A DNA stretch of 36,519 bases, from positions 1-36,519 of the forward strand of contig JAQGDQ010001525.1 of NCBI GenBank assembly GCA_030141605.1. The letters run 5' to 3'. The position numbers were made by a program, and so were the translations under genes. Positions 19,883 to 30,650 of this stretch are shown in pieces. How positions within the stretch are numbered: the first letter of the stretch is position 1; the number at the start of each line of letters is the position of its first letter. The notes beneath the pieces are model-generated. The model saw only the letters and a list, made by a program, of their open reading frames with translations. It searched no databases and was not told the origin of the DNA. The DNA comes from Tubiluchus corallicola. Its lineage: Eukaryota > Priapulida > Priapulimorpha > Priapulimorphida > Tubiluchidae.

Positions 19883-20600
19883 TTAACTCCTTCAAGATCG
19901 CTTCATTCAGAATAGGTCTTATAAGACCTATGACTTTTCTGCTACTGTATGAGCACAGACATAACTAAATGATTACAAATTAGGTACTGTTCTATTCAGG
20001 AGAATCTCGGCTATCTAATTATGCTATTTGTTTAAATATTTATAAGTGATTTAATTGGATAAAATTAAGGAAAAGATGCCCTTTTCTGGCACTTCAACTT
20101 AGCTTATTGAGTAGCTAAGTCTGGTGTACACTTGTGTGATCGTACACGCTATTTTATTGATCACCTGCTTCCCACAGGCCAAGAGAACTGTCTACTGTAC
20201 AGAGTTGCAGGAAAAACCAACTGATCAGCCAAGGAGAAATTAAGGTCATTTCATCTTTTAACAGGAATTTCTCCTTAACAGTAGAGTAGACTTGAGGTCA
20301 AAGTGTATGAGAGTTTTGTGTCTGGACAGTTGAAAGTTTTCTGCATTAGCTGATTTCACACAAGTGATACTGTACTTTGTTACAGAGTAAACACTGCAGT
20401 TAGTTAAAGGTTTTTACAATTTGTTCTTCAAAAATTGATTTTTAATTTGTTTAAACAAATGCATTTCATAAGTAATCTTGCATGAAAATCCATTGTGTGA
20501 GGAGTAGAAACCTACACAATCGCTGCTTAGTGAGAGCAGTTTTTCATGAATCCATGCAAAATGCAACTTACGGTTAAGGCCCTGAAGGAGTCAACGGATG
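19883..20600. mobile_element. Possible TIR element
   Basis: The left text TTAACTCCTTCAAGATCG and right text GGCCCTGAAGGAGTCAAC are imperfect mirrors of a (T)TRACTCCTTCARGG terminus. The interior has TCTTATAAGA but no coding. Weak call. Confidence 0.35.
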
Positions 20601-20677
20601 AGTAAGCCGAGATGTGCAGGGTTTTGACTTAATTTGATTGTAACGGAAGCTAACGATGAGCATTCTGGTATTTATAG

Positions 20678-20779
20678 GGACTCCCCGGCGAAAAAGGAGA
20701 TACCGGACCAATTGGACCAATAGGACCTCCTGGACCACCCGGTACTGTGGTCACCAGGGATGGAAAGTCTATTTTACCG
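20678..20779 (+). CDS. Collagen exon
   Basis: Acceptor TGGTATTTATAG, donor CCG/GTAATA, 102 nt, phase 0. It encodes GLPGEKGDTGPIGPIGPPGP then PGTVVTRDGKSILP, a short break before the next block. Confidence 0.9.
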
Positions 20780-21309
20780 GTAATAGAATTTGTATTAAAA
20801 TTATGGTTAGTTATTATGGAGAGTGTCTATTGCACATATTGTTTTCTGATTAACTTATAGATGCTTAATTTCTAACAAAATTGTTTCTTTGTTTAGTCAA
20901 AATAATATGATATGTGAGCTGCCACAGATAACTATATTACTCATACATCGGTTACTATATAATATAATTATTCATGTAAGCTGTACTGTCATGCATAACC
21001 GACAAAATGTCTTTAAAAATACGGTACTTGGATCCCCGTGTCACCGACTGAAGATAGCCACTATTGTAAGAAGAAAGTGCAAGTGAATTATTTAGACCAG
21101 CTCAAAAATTGCTGTTTTTTACCTTTTTGCATAATTCCCGCTCACAAATGGAGATACAAAAGGGTAAGAATTTTGTAAAAGAGACTCATGGGCAACAATA
21201 CGTACCAAGTTCAATATGATAACGATATCATTATCGCTGACATCCCTAATTGGCAGTGTACAAAAGTTCAGATAAAGCTATTTTAGCTACTTTTAGTCAT
21301 CTTAGCTAC
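20780..21309. other. Intron sequence
   Basis: AT-rich; contains ATCGTTATCA-type local palindromes near 21225 but no exon or identified element. Confidence 0.35.
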
Positions 21310-21745
21310 TAGAGCTGAGATGGTTAACCATTTAAACATTTAACTGACTGTTAACTAGTGTAGCTGAGAACCACTAACTGTTTAACCGTTACTTAGTCAA
21401 GTTTTCTACGTATCCGCATTAATGAAACCTTGTATCTTTTCTGAGTTGGCATACGCAGTTAACAATGTCCGACTTACATAAAATTGTACTATTTACAACA
21501 TTGTTTCAATTAATATGGTTGCCTTAAAAGCATCTTAATGATAAATTGCAAAAAGTTTTTCACTCGTGTATGTTAAGAGGATGCCGCCATGTTGGACATT
21601 CTCGCTGGCGCTTGCTAGATTTGAACCGCACCACTTAGTTGTGCCCAGAATGAACGTATGACGTCATCAGGAACGGTTAACGGTTAACCGACTGCAATTA
21701 ATAACGTTTAAATGGTTAGTTAAAAAGTCTAACCTCTCAGCCCTA
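21310..21745 (+). mobile_element. hAT (Ac-like) MITE
   Basis: The left end TAGAGCTGAGA mirrors the right end TCTCAGCCCTA, the usual Ac-like TAGGGCTGxGA terminus. AACCATTTAAAC and GTTTAAATGGTT are subterminal mirrors. The flanks TTAGCTAC and TCAGCTAG agree at six of eight positions, fitting an old 8-bp target duplication. Confidence 0.65.
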
Positions 21746-21769
21746 TCAGCTAGTTTAATTCAAGACTGA

Positions 21770-21951
21770 CATTGGCCCAGGGCTGACATTGGCCCACAGG
21801 GCTGACATTGGCCCACAGGGCTGACATTGGCCCACAGGGCTGACATTGCCCCACAGGGCTGACATTGGCCCACAGGGCTGACATTGCCCCACAGGGCTGA
21901 CATTGCCCCACAGGGCTGACATTGCCCCACAGGGCTGACATTGCCCCACAT
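21770..21951. repeat. 19-bp minisatellite beside the hAT MITE
   Basis: About 9.5 copies of GGCTGACATTGGCCCACAG with a GGCCC/GCCCC variant. Repeated 19-residue frames on the minus strand are by-products. It ends 63 nt upstream of the next exon. Confidence 0.95.
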
Positions 21952-22014
21952 ATTAACTGAAATGAACTTTGATTAAATGTGAATTCAATGAACTCACCAA
22001 CTTCTTCCGTTTAG

Positions 22015-22158
22015 GGTCCTAAAGGAGACAAAGGTGAAAAGGGAGAATTAACGGTTGTTTTGGCAAAAGGAGACAAAGGAAGCCGAGGTAAAAGAGGGCG
22101 TCAAGGACATCCCGGTCCTCCAGGTGAAATGGGAGAAATAGGCATGCCCGGGCATCCT
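22015..22158 (+). CDS. Collagen exon
   Basis: Acceptor AACTTCTTCCGTTTAG, donor CCT/GTGAGT, 144 nt, phase 0. It encodes GPKGDKGEKGELTVVLAKGD then KGSRGKRGRQGHPGPPGEMG and EIGMPGHP. A small hydrophobic break (LTVVLA) precedes a very basic stretch that may bind heparin-like chains (inference). Confidence 0.9.
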
Positions 22159-22472
22159 GTGAGTAAATCATGTCGGAATATGTACATCATTGCTGTCGAA
22201 AACGCTTAAATTTTTAGTAGATTTTCAGTAAATAAATGTTTACAAGTCTATTGTATAAGACCTACGTTTTAGTAAAGAGGAAATTACAATATGACTAAAT
22301 TACGACATGATATCATTAAATGTATATATGTTAAGTCTACTACAAAAAGACTTTACACATACCTATTATACTTTGTCCATGGTCATCCTTGATAATGAAC
22401 AAAGGAACAACATAGTGATTGTCAGGGCCATGTGACTGTTGGCTAGCTAGGCCTTTGGCACAGATAAATTAC

Positions 22473-22512
<40 letters not shown>

Positions 22513-22796
22513 CCTAATTCAGGTAATTACATGGCCAGTTGGACACGATGCCAGCTATACTATAGACTTGAATGACAATTACATGGGTCATTTATTACAA
22601 TGCTAATTTAACACTAGAGCCAGTTTGCAAAGGTGGATCCATGCAAATGGTGTAAAAACACTTTGACTTGAGTCATACCACACTGGCATAGTTCTCAACA
22701 ATTGCTTTATTATAAGTTGTCAATTTGTTGGTCTGTGAACAGTAAAGTTTGATACTTTTCCCTTCATAATTAACAAAAAAACTTTTACATTTTCAG
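22159..22796. other. Intron with (AT)n
   Basis: An (AT)n run at about 22474-22511; otherwise AT-rich and featureless. Confidence 0.5.
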
Positions 22797-22908
22797 GGTC
22801 CTCGTGGTTTCCCGGGTCCCAGAGGAATAGTAGGCTACGGAAAGAAGGGTGACAGGGGTGAACCGGGACCACCCGGTACTCCTGGTCAAGTCATTTCTAC
22901 TGACGATG
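22797..22908 (+). CDS. Collagen exon
   Basis: Acceptor TTTTACATTTTCAG, donor GATG/GTAATC, 112 nt, phase 0 in and 1 out. It encodes GPRGFPGPRGIVGYGKKGDR then GEPGPPGTPGQVISTDD. The split codon G/CT gives Ala with the next exon. Confidence 0.9.
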
Positions 22909-23661
22909 GTAATCAATTTAGTTTCCTTAAACTCCAAATTAATTAACGCAAAACAGAATTATAATTGCGTATACTGCCCCATTTTCAAGTGTGATAAAAA
23001 GTAAACATTTTAAGACAATTAATACTGCAATAGTGTTTCTGATAATTAAATAATAGATTAAAAACTTGATTAACCGCGGGCAAGCCCAACTATTGATGAC
23101 ATCACAAACTAACATAATTTTCACCAGCAAAAATATTCTACGAGCCAGTTGCACATGTTTGTGAAAGCGAAAATTGAAGTACAGTGCTATTGTAAGGTAT
23201 TCAGTGTGTTGTGCTAAAAGTAGGCCAATTTTAAGATAAAAATTCAAATTTTAAATTTACTGCTGTGTTCACACATGAGCTGTCGAACGTCGCAAACTAA
23301 CACATTTGATCTGAGCGGTGCAGCACCTGTTTTCCGTGCAACGCATTTCAGAAATGCAGGTAGTACCCGTCTAACTAGCGATTGGTGAAGTGCATGTAGC
23401 AGCGAAGAACTAGTGGCGCGAACGTGAAATTGTGTTTTTGTGGAAACAATTGTTTTACTTAAGTCATTTTTGAAAAAAAACAGTATGCTTCCGCTCAATA
23501 TTTTGAAGAGTAGATTGTTTTGACGTACAGTTTAAAATTGGGTCCAATTTTGCATGTAAAATACTGAACTTCCTAAACTTTTTAGTTCTTTCCCATGTTT
23601 ATATGATCAACAGAAATTACTATGCAATTATTTGTCATTGATTGATTTCATTTCTTAACAG
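22909..23661. other. Intron sequence
   Basis: No exon or repeat recognised. The two minus-strand frames of 84-102 codons here have no recognisable features and are probably chance. Confidence 0.4.
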
Positions 23662-23858
23662 CTGGAAACCAAGTTGCATATGGTGTACAGGGTCCTCCCG
23701 GACCTATTGGGCCAGCAGGCCTTCCCGGCCCAAGAGGTTATCCGGGTGAACCTGGAATGGGGAAAATGGGACCACCAGGATTGCCTGGTAAGCCTGGAGA
23801 AATGGGAAAGACTGGATTAATGGGACCAGTAGGACCCAAAGGAGAAAAAGGACCTCCA
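23662..23858 (+). CDS. Collagen exon, longest Gly-X-Y block
   Basis: Acceptor GATTTCATTTCTTAACAG, donor CCA/GTATGT, 197 nt, phase 1 in and 0 out. It begins [20 protein letters not shown] and keeps triplets to [12 protein letters not shown], which continue into GPPGN of the next exon. At 66 codons it is the longest exon here. Confidence 0.9.
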
Positions 23859-23908
23859 GTATGTATATATTTACTGCTATTGTGATCATTAGCTAGGTTC
23901 ACGTGTAC

Positions 23909-24515
23909 TTGACATTGCCATGACTTTATGTACTTAACATTGCCATGACTTTATGTACTTAACATTGCCATGATTTTATGTACTTAACATTGCCATGATT
24001 TTATGTACTTAACATTGCCATGACTTTATGTACTTAACATTGCCATGATTTTATGTACTTAACATTGCCATGACATTATGTACTTAGCATTGCCATGACA
24101 TTATGTACTTAGCATTGCCATGACATTATGTACTTGACATTGCCATGATTTCATGTACCTAACATTGCTATGATTTCATGTACCTAACATTGCTATGATT
24201 TCATGTACCTAACATTGCCATGATTTCATGTACCTAACATTGCCATGATTTCATGTACCTAACATTGCCATGATTTCATGTACTTAACATTGCCATGATT
24301 TTATGTACTTAACATAGCCATGACTTTATGTACTTACCATTGCCATGATTTCATGTACTTACCATTGCCATGATTTCAAGTACTTAATATTACCATGATT
24401 TCATGTACTTAACATTGCCATGATTTCATGTACTTAACATTGCTATGACTTTACATACTTAATATTGCCATGATTTCATGTACTTAACATTGCTATGATT
24501 TTGATGTACTTTAGA
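23909..24515. repeat. 25-bp minisatellite
   Basis: About 24 copies of ATTGCCATGACTTTATGTAC plus TTAAC, with C/T variation in blocks. It fills most of the intron after the exon at 23662. Confidence 0.95.
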
Positions 24516-24693
24516 TATATTTAACATTTGCATAATTTTGGAGTGGTCCCTAATCAGTAGGCATTACAAATAAACGAAGGTAGGATCGTGAGTTCACAAT
24601 TTGAGTGTCGCTTTTGTAATCTGAAAGTGGCTTCTTCCACATACCTGCATAAAAACTTTTCTTACCTGTACAAGATTTAACATATATTTTCAG

Positions 24694-24802
24694 GGCCCAC
24701 CGGGGAATGTTATATCAGGAGGTAGTGCAGACAATGCTTTTTATGCGCAAGGGCCTCCCGGACCCCCTGGACGAGATGGTATCGGAAAACCCGGACCGCC
24801 AG
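24694..24802 (+). CDS. Collagen exon
   Basis: Acceptor TTAACATATATTTTCAG, donor CCAG/GTGTGA, 109 nt, phase 0 in and 1 out. It encodes GPPGNVISGGSADNAFYAQG then PPGPPGRDGIGKPGPP. The break ISGGSAD contains a Ser-Gly-Gly near Asp. Confidence 0.85.
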
Positions 24803-25382
24803 GTGTGATATTCACTTCAAGAAATTGTTTAAACTCTTAATGGTTTTTGCATAACAACAAAATATACTGATAATTAAAGTGTTCATATACATGTGTTTAT
24901 GATATTCGTGTTTTGTCTACGGAAACTCAAAGCATCAAGTCTGGCTTTGCTATAGTTGCTAGATGCAGATTCACTTGTGTGAGCCACTGAACTATGCGAT
25001 GTGACTTAATAAGTATCAATAATAATTGCTCATTCTTAAAAACACACTCCATCTGAAGATCTCTGTTTTTTTTACAGTGAAACTGAAGTAGATAAAAAAA
25101 TCACATTAAATTAATCGCATTAAAAATAATTATGCAGTTACAATATAAAATATATATAACTACGTATGATATTGAATAGAAATTCTCCGTCATAGTTTAC
25201 AGTAAAAATAGTTAAAATAGTTATAATTTCTAATTTATAGATTAAAACTTGCATGAAAATGAATAGAAAGTTACAGTTACAAAATAGTTACAAATTAATG
25301 TACTAAAAATAATAAAAACTCATTGGTTACAAGAAAATACAGAGCTTTAATTATGTACTTATCCATTATCAGATGTAGATAC
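24803..25382. other. Intron sequence
   Basis: AT-rich, nothing recognised before the CT run. Confidence 0.4.
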
Positions 25383-25383
25383 G

Positions 25384-25477
<94 letters not shown>
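25383..25477. repeat. (CT)n microsatellite upstream of a collagen exon
   Basis: About 45 CT dinucleotides, ending 83 nt before the acceptor at 25560. It forms an unusually long pyrimidine tract on the sense strand. Confidence 0.95.
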
Positions 25478-25478
<1 letters not shown>

Positions 25479-25560
25479 AATTCCAAACGTCCGTGGTAGA
25501 AAATTTTATCCGATTTTAATATTCTTATGTATGTTTTTGTTACATTTTGAACTGTTTCAG

Positions 25561-25646
25561 GGCCACCTGGTCGTGATGGAGTAAGGGGTGCTCCTGGTCC
25601 TCCCGGTCCTGCTGGAGAACTTACGGCTGGTTCTAAGAGCGGAGCT
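25561..25646 (+). CDS. Collagen exon, last Gly-X-Y block
   Basis: Acceptor TTTGAACTGTTTCAG, donor GCT/GTGAGT, 86 nt, phase 1 in and 0 out. It encodes GPPGRDGVRGAPGPPGPAGE then LTAGSKSGA, leaving the triple helix for the linker to the trimerisation domain. Confidence 0.9.
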
Positions 25647-25687
25647 GTGAGTATGAAGCTTAATTTATAGGTGGTTATTTAAAAGTG

Positions 25688-25744
25688 TTGTATTGTTGTT
25701 GTTGTTGTTGTTGTTGCTGCTGTTGCTGCTCTTGCTATTGTTGC

Positions 25745-25785
<41 letters not shown>

Positions 25786-25856
25786 CTATTGTTGCTGCTG
25801 TTGTTGTTGTTGCTGCTGCTGTTGCTCTTGCAGCTGTTGTTGCTCTTGGTGTTGTT

Positions 25857-25889
<33 letters not shown>

Positions 25890-25980
25890 CTGTTGTTGCT
25901 GCTACTGCTGTTGTTGTTGCTACTGCTGCTGTTGTTGTTGTTGCTGCTGCTGCTGCTGCTGTTGTTGTTGTTGCTTGTTG
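25688..25980. repeat. (GTT/GCT)n trinucleotide microsatellite
   Basis: Long Leu and Cys frames here are by-products. It fills most of the intron between the last Gly-X-Y exon and the trimerisation exon. Confidence 0.95.
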
Positions 25981-26124
25981 TGGGATGATTTTACTGATTT
26001 GATTACCAGATATGTTAATTGTTTATTTCCGTATTTTGCATAATAAAACTATTTTAAAAACAAAAGTTATTTTTGTTCAGTTTCGTACGAGTTTAAGAAT
26101 ACCGATTTCATAATTGTGTTAAAG

Positions 26125-26253
26125 GCTGCTGTATATAAGACTAAAGACGATTTGGCTTACGCGTCGCACACGACACCAGAAGGCAGTCTGGGATACATCA
26201 TCGACGAAGATGCGTTATTGGTCCGAACCAATAATGGTTGGAGATACATTGTT
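26125..26253 (+). CDS. Collagen exon: multiplexin trimerisation domain
   Basis: Acceptor ATTGTGTTAAAG (poor tract), donor GTT/GTAAGT, 129 nt, phase 0. It encodes AAVYKTKDDLAYASHTTPEG, SLGYIIDEDALLVRTNNGWR, YIV. The order VYxTxDDxxxxxHxxPEGSLxYIxDxxxLxVRxxNGWR is the signature of the collagen XV/XVIII C-terminal trimerisation domain, which nucleates assembly of three chains. This exon is what identifies the gene. Confidence 0.92.
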
Positions 26254-27059
26254 GTAAGTTCAACATACATTTCAATTTCTGTTTATTTACTTGGTTTACG
26301 CAAATGTTAAGTGTTTTAGTAAGTGATTATGCATACGGTAATGGCATCCGTAATAACAAGGTGATATATATATATATATGATTGTCATAAGTCATAAGTC
26401 AAAAGTCATTTATTTCACATTACACATTTACAATAGTTTCATGTACAATATCCAGCAAAAGGGCCTACAATGAACGTAATACAAGTAAGAAATACTGCAC
26501 AGGAAAAGCCTCAAACACTGTTCACCTATATAAATATGTAAATGTGTTGTGGGCAATCAAAAAGCAGGGCTTGTTAGATTGTCCCACACAGTGATAGAGA
26601 AAAAAAGTAATGGAAATAATCTGAAAATTTAAAGTGAATTGTGTGATTAAAAAAAACCATTTGTGCTTAAAATGGAATGATGTAATGAATGAAGCTCATA
26701 TATCAGATGATATAAAAGATAGAAAGACTATTATTTGTTAATAGCATGTCAAATTAAGATAACTTGATTAAGCTAACACCACTGTTTTGCAACTACTGTG
26801 AGAATGGATATAGGAATTGTGTAGCAATCATCTGGTAAACCCCGTAAACGATACAAATAGGAAATGCACACAGGGTTTTTGCTTCTTAATATTTATTTGA
26901 CAAATGCATAAAAATGTAATAGGTATTTACTAAAAAAATATGTGAACTGTACAATATTTAAATGTAAAATGGCTGATGACCCGAGGTTCTGATCTAGGCG
27001 TGTGCTGTCATTATAATTGAACTGTCTCTTATAACCAGAATAAGCCAGACATCAAAACA
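26254..27059. other. Intron; (TA)n and a possible retroposon tail
   Basis: (TA)n at about 26364-26381. GTCATAAGTCATAAGTC at 26386-26402 followed by AAAAGTCATTTATTTCACAT looks like the reversed microsatellite tail and 3' end of a non-LTR retroposon on the minus strand; class unknown. Confidence 0.4.
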
Positions 27060-27245
27060 TTCGCTATATTAGAAGTTCATTGTAATAGGATCTGGTATAA
27101 CCAGAATTTACGGTGACTGTAATTCGTTATATGTGAAGTCCATTGTAACGGGATCTGGTATAACCAGAATTTACGGTGTCTGTAATTCGTTATATGTGAA
27201 GTCCATTAAAACAGGATCTCGTGTAACGAGACTTTACAGTAATTG
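27060..27245. repeat. 63-bp repeat, about three units
   Basis: Units start TTCGTTATATGTGAAGTCCA and contain GGGATCTGGTATAACCAGAA, each with a short palindrome CTGGTATAACCAG. The last unit is diverged. Confidence 0.85.
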
Positions 27246-27314
27246 TGTAATAAATTTCAGTCTGTTAAAGTTCATTTTAATCAGTTCTAATCAGTTCTAT
27301 GATCGTTTCTGCAG

Positions 27315-27419
27315 CTTGGACAGTTGCTTCCGATACCAAAGATAACGACAACTACCACGTCACTACCACCGTTGTATATAGGAGCACCAGAGACAAGCAG
27401 CCAACTACAAGGACCGTCT
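27315..27419 (+). CDS. Collagen exon: end of trimerisation domain and Thr/Pro-rich hinge
   Basis: Acceptor ATGATCGTTTCTGCAG, donor TCT/GTAAGT, 105 nt, phase 0. It begins LGQLLPIPKITTTTTSLPPL and ends YIGAPETSSQLQGPS. LGQLLPIP completes the family's final strand and Pro motif. The Thr/Ser-rich remainder is the expected protease-sensitive hinge toward endostatin. Confidence 0.9.
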
Positions 27420-27619
27420 GTAAGTAGATTCGGTAGATTAGAAAATTTAGCAATTTTTTCTCACGGGTATCTATGGTATCATTCTGTTGTTTGTGCTGCG
27501 CCGAAATTCTGCTCTGCTAACTTTCTGTTTTTTTTGAGTGCCGTGTGGTTGTTTCCTAACAATTCATATTGTTCGGTGTCGTGTAAGGTGTTGTTAAGTT
27601 AGTTGTTACAGCCAATTGG

Positions 27620-28148
27620 TTAAAAGAAAACTGGATGATTGAGCAGACATTAGTTCAAAATAAAGTATGCTGTAAGATATTGAAAATTACAACAGCTTTT
27701 TAGATTAAATAATAATTACCTTGGATAGTTAAATTTCGTTGAACTTTCAAAGCTATATTCAGCTCTGCGAATCCACCATGACTCACAATGGCGTGTTTTT
27801 GTCACCCTCGCGTGGCCGAAAAATAGGCACTGTACAGTGATAAGCATGATCATGAACTGGAGTATTCGTCTGTGATGTCAGTGTGAGGTACAGCTCATTT
27901 TCATGATGTGACATCAGCATCTTACAACAATCTTTGCTTACGCAAACGTGCTTGACGCGCAGGGAAGATGCCCACCATTGCACAACTGTGGTTAGTTTGT
28001 GACGTACGTGATAGCTGTGTTCGGTTGCCGTTAATTAACTTTCCAAGGTAATTATTCAAATATTAGAAACGTTTTCTGACTTTTGAAGGCAAAAAATGTA
28101 TATTTTGCACAATATGTTAAAATGAGATTGAATCTAATCAATCGTCCC
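27620..28148 (+). repeat. Unclassified ~530-bp dispersed repeat, copy 2
   Basis: Second copy of 13320-13850 in the same orientation. The match runs from GTTAAA(A/G)GAAA through GTAATTATTCAAATATTAGA to the AATCTAATCAAT end. This copy has extra sequence around GATAAGCATGATCATGAACT. Confidence 0.75.
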
Positions 28149-28445
28149 ATTTTTTCTTCAAGTTTTGATGTGAGCTGATACAAATGTAAATGCACTTACA
28201 ATTTGGAATTACAATGTGTTCTACTATTAATCCGAGAATCCTAATTAGTACTGTGATCTACGCATGAGATTTATAGTTAGAATATCTCAAACTCATATGA
28301 GTTGATCTAATAATCTTAATGTTAATTAAAATGAGTTTTTCTTAATTATAATCTCGTTTTTGCTCTTCCACACTAACAATCAATAATCAGCACGTTATAC
28401 ATGTCTATCTGTCTATCTGTCTCTTGCACTTAAAAGTGGGCACAG

Positions 28446-28529
28446 ACTGCAATTAGCGATGAGAACGAACTTGTTCCGCACGATACTTTTTCTGAGAATG
28501 AAATATCGCACGACGGTTTACCGGATAGC
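28446..28529 (+). CDS. Probable collagen hinge exon
   Basis: 84 nt, phase 0, between AGTGGGCACAG and AGC/GTAAGT. It encodes TAISDENELVPHDTFSENEI then SHDGLPDS. It is open, acidic and Ser-rich, and in phase with the preceding exon. This composition suits a hinge between the trimerisation and endostatin domains. The acceptor's pyrimidine tract is interrupted (CTATCTGTCTCTTGC lies 25 nt upstream), so it is less certain than the others. Confidence 0.5.
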
Positions 28530-28881
28530 GTAAGTAAACGCAACGTTCGTCTTCAGCTTTTGATTTTCTGCTTTTTACGGGCTTCCTAGCTTGTAGAATG
28601 CACGGCACGTGGTTGTGTTGCAAGCTTAGAAACTCGATGTTATGATATTTGTATCTCTTTCCGTTTTTTTATATTAATATTTTTTTATATTTGTGAGCTT
28701 GCAAACCAAAAACGTCCATGAGTCGGCATGGCTGAAACTTCGTTATGATGCTTCAAAGTAGAATGCACCAAAAATTGGGTCAAATGTCAATTTTTTGTTT
28801 TTTTTTAAAAACATATTGGACTTTTTTTGTATTCTAGCATCAAATCATCAAGAAAATGTTCAAAGAATACTAAAAATTTGA
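28530..28881. other. Sequence between last exon and palindrome
   Basis: AT-rich with T-runs; no exon, endostatin-like frame or element seen. Confidence 0.4.
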
Positions 28882-29368
28882 TTTTATAACACCGTATTCA
28901 CTTTTCTGGCTAGAAACTAACACTGCAATTGTAGACAACTTTTATTTTCAAACTCTGATAGTAGCTTCTGGAAGCTGTGATTTTGCTTCGGGTTTTTTCT
29001 GTTACCAAGCCCAGATTTTCGTGAGAAAGAGCCATCTACTGGATTTAAACGTAACTTCAATTTGCCCTTGCTAAGTCCATAGCAACCAACATTCATACGG
29101 TTGCTAAGTGTTTTGTAGAACTTAGAAACAATGACTAACTTTAAGAGTGATTTTCTCAAGATTATGTTTTTCAGTGTACAGCCTGCACCTCAGCTTCAAT
29201 GTGGATTATCTCAGCTTAGAATTAACATAAAGTGATGAGCTTAGTGTCAAAATGATCCTCACGAAATAGAGATTTATTATATGTGGAAAACTAGAAAAGC
29301 TTACTGTTCGGCTTATGGACGATTTTGTTATACAAGCACACATATATTAAACTTTTATGCACGATAAT

Positions 29369-30287
29369 CAAGGACATCGCTAGGCTAGGTGTCACCCATG
29401 GTATCGCTGGGGTTGGTGTCACCCAGGGTGTTGCGAGGGTTGGTGTCACCCATGGGATCACGACGGTTGGTGTCACCTGGGCTTCGCTGGGTTGATTTTC
29501 ACCCGGGACGTTGCTAGGTTGGTGTCACCCGTGCATTGGAGCTCATATACTGTATCATACAAAATCCTTTACTAGTATCGTAACTAGAGCACTTGCTACA
29601 TGGTGATTAGGAGAAACATCATCTAGGCAACATCATTTTGTTTTCCATCCTACTGAGTTAAAGTGTTAACAACATGTTAGTACATTGATAATGTTTATTT
29701 TAAAATGAGACTTTTAATATTTTAAATTTCATAATTTTTTCTAGGAGGTATTTACACAATGAAGTAAAACTTTTAATCACATGAAAATACACGACTTAGC
29801 TGAAATATCATAAGAAACTGGCATTAAAACACAAACAATTCTGTGTTTACTAATTATATGTCAACAACCAGAACTTTCCTGTCCTGGAGTTCACTACTGC
29901 AAACTTGTCAATAAAATCAACTGCCAAGTCACTTTCAACTGGTGAAACCACAAGAGCAAATAGCCTTGACTGCCTCATTGTGAATCGCAAGACGTTTTTG
30001 ATTAGTTTAAGCTTTGAAAAGCTTCTTTCACATGACGTCACAGAAACACAGATCACGAGAAATCATTTTATGTCACATGCCAGAGTAGGTTTGGTAAAAG
30101 TACAGGTATATGTAGCAAGGTGCAAGCAGAGAGGTAGATAGGAATTCTAGGCTGGAAATTCGTCACATTATTTAGCCTTCCCCCTCCAAAAAATATAATT
30201 ACATTTATGGTCTCACCCGCAGGATGGTGTCACCCAGTGCGGCCCACACCCCCGCGCACCCCCCCCCCCTAGCGATGCCACCGACTG
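29369..30287 (-). mobile_element. hAT relic in left arm
   Basis: The minus-strand 5' end is CAGTCGGTGGCATCGCTAGG (ending at 30287 on the plus strand) followed by a G-run; the 3' end mirrors it (CAAGGACATCGCTAGG at 29369). Between them only the transposase C-terminal dimerisation region survives. At the 3' side, about 29385-29530, GGTTGGTGTCACCC is repeated roughly every 36 bp. Confidence 0.7.
29850..30056 (-). pseudogene. hAT transposase C-terminal fragment (left arm)
   Basis: A 68-codon frame contains SCERSFSKLKLIKNVLRFTM and RQSRLFALVVSPVESDLA, the hAT dimerisation-region pattern (ERSFSKLKLIKxxLRxTM...RLxxLxxxxxE). It lacks the catalytic core. The mirror copy is at 35354-35560. Confidence 0.75.
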
Positions 30288-30435
30288 TATATGATTGCAA
30301 CATACTGCAGCTATGTTAGGTTTGCATCGTACAGTTTTTGAAATTTTGATGAAACAAAATGCAATTGAATAGAAAGTCCAATTCTGTTGCCAGAAAAAAG
30401 ACCAAAGAAAAAATTGTTAATTCATTTCTGGTAAC

Positions 30436-30456
30436 AGACAGACAGACAGACAGCCT
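30436..30456. repeat. (GACA)n, mirrored in right arm as (TGTC)n
   Basis: Five GACA units in the left arm; the same run appears as CTGTCTGTCTGTCTGTC near 34954-34974. Confidence 0.8.
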
Positions 30457-30650
30457 GAAATTTTAATGGTTTTATCACTTTCATCGTTCTTTTCATATAA
30501 GTTTACCTGTTTGCCGAAATTATTACATTAGAAAAGTATGAAAAAAACTGGGAACATTTCCGACGTACTTGTGCCTTAATAGTGACAAATGCCATTGTAC
30601 TTTATGATTGTACATATAGTACTTTGCATGTTCCAAATAGGATGGTTGTC

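Larger units (their letters stand above)
9602..28529 (+). other. Multiplexin (collagen XV/XVIII-type) gene, partial, 20-21 exons
   Basis: Exons at 10774 to 27419 join with phase preserved at every junction, and Gly-X-Y spacing continues across the collagenous junctions (e.g. GIKGER/GEPGPP, GDKGDK/GDRGTT). The ~820-codon product has Gly-X-Y blocks broken by acidic and Ser-Gly-rich interruptions. It ends with a ~55-residue domain (VYKTKDDLAYASHTTPEGSL ... VRTNNGWRYIVLGQLLPIP) matching the multiplexin trimerisation domain. This family forms basement-membrane proteoglycans that associate as trimers. The N-terminal laminin-G-like domain and the C-terminal endostatin domain are not seen, so both ends presumably lie outside. 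Introns hold four MITE or TIR copies, LINE and hAT debris, and six or more arrays. Confidence 0.9.

Noticed and set aside
21750-21951. Three overlapping minus-strand ORFs with repeated GQCQPCG
   Set aside because: 19-bp minisatellite; identical repeated peptides in three frames are diagnostic of the array.
23909-24515. CRISPR-like regular repeats
   Set aside because: The repeats are contiguous with no spacers and the window is eukaryotic; it is a minisatellite. The same applies to 32701-33395.
25685-26043. Poly-Leu and poly-Cys ORFs
   Set aside because: GTT/GCT trinucleotide run in an intron.
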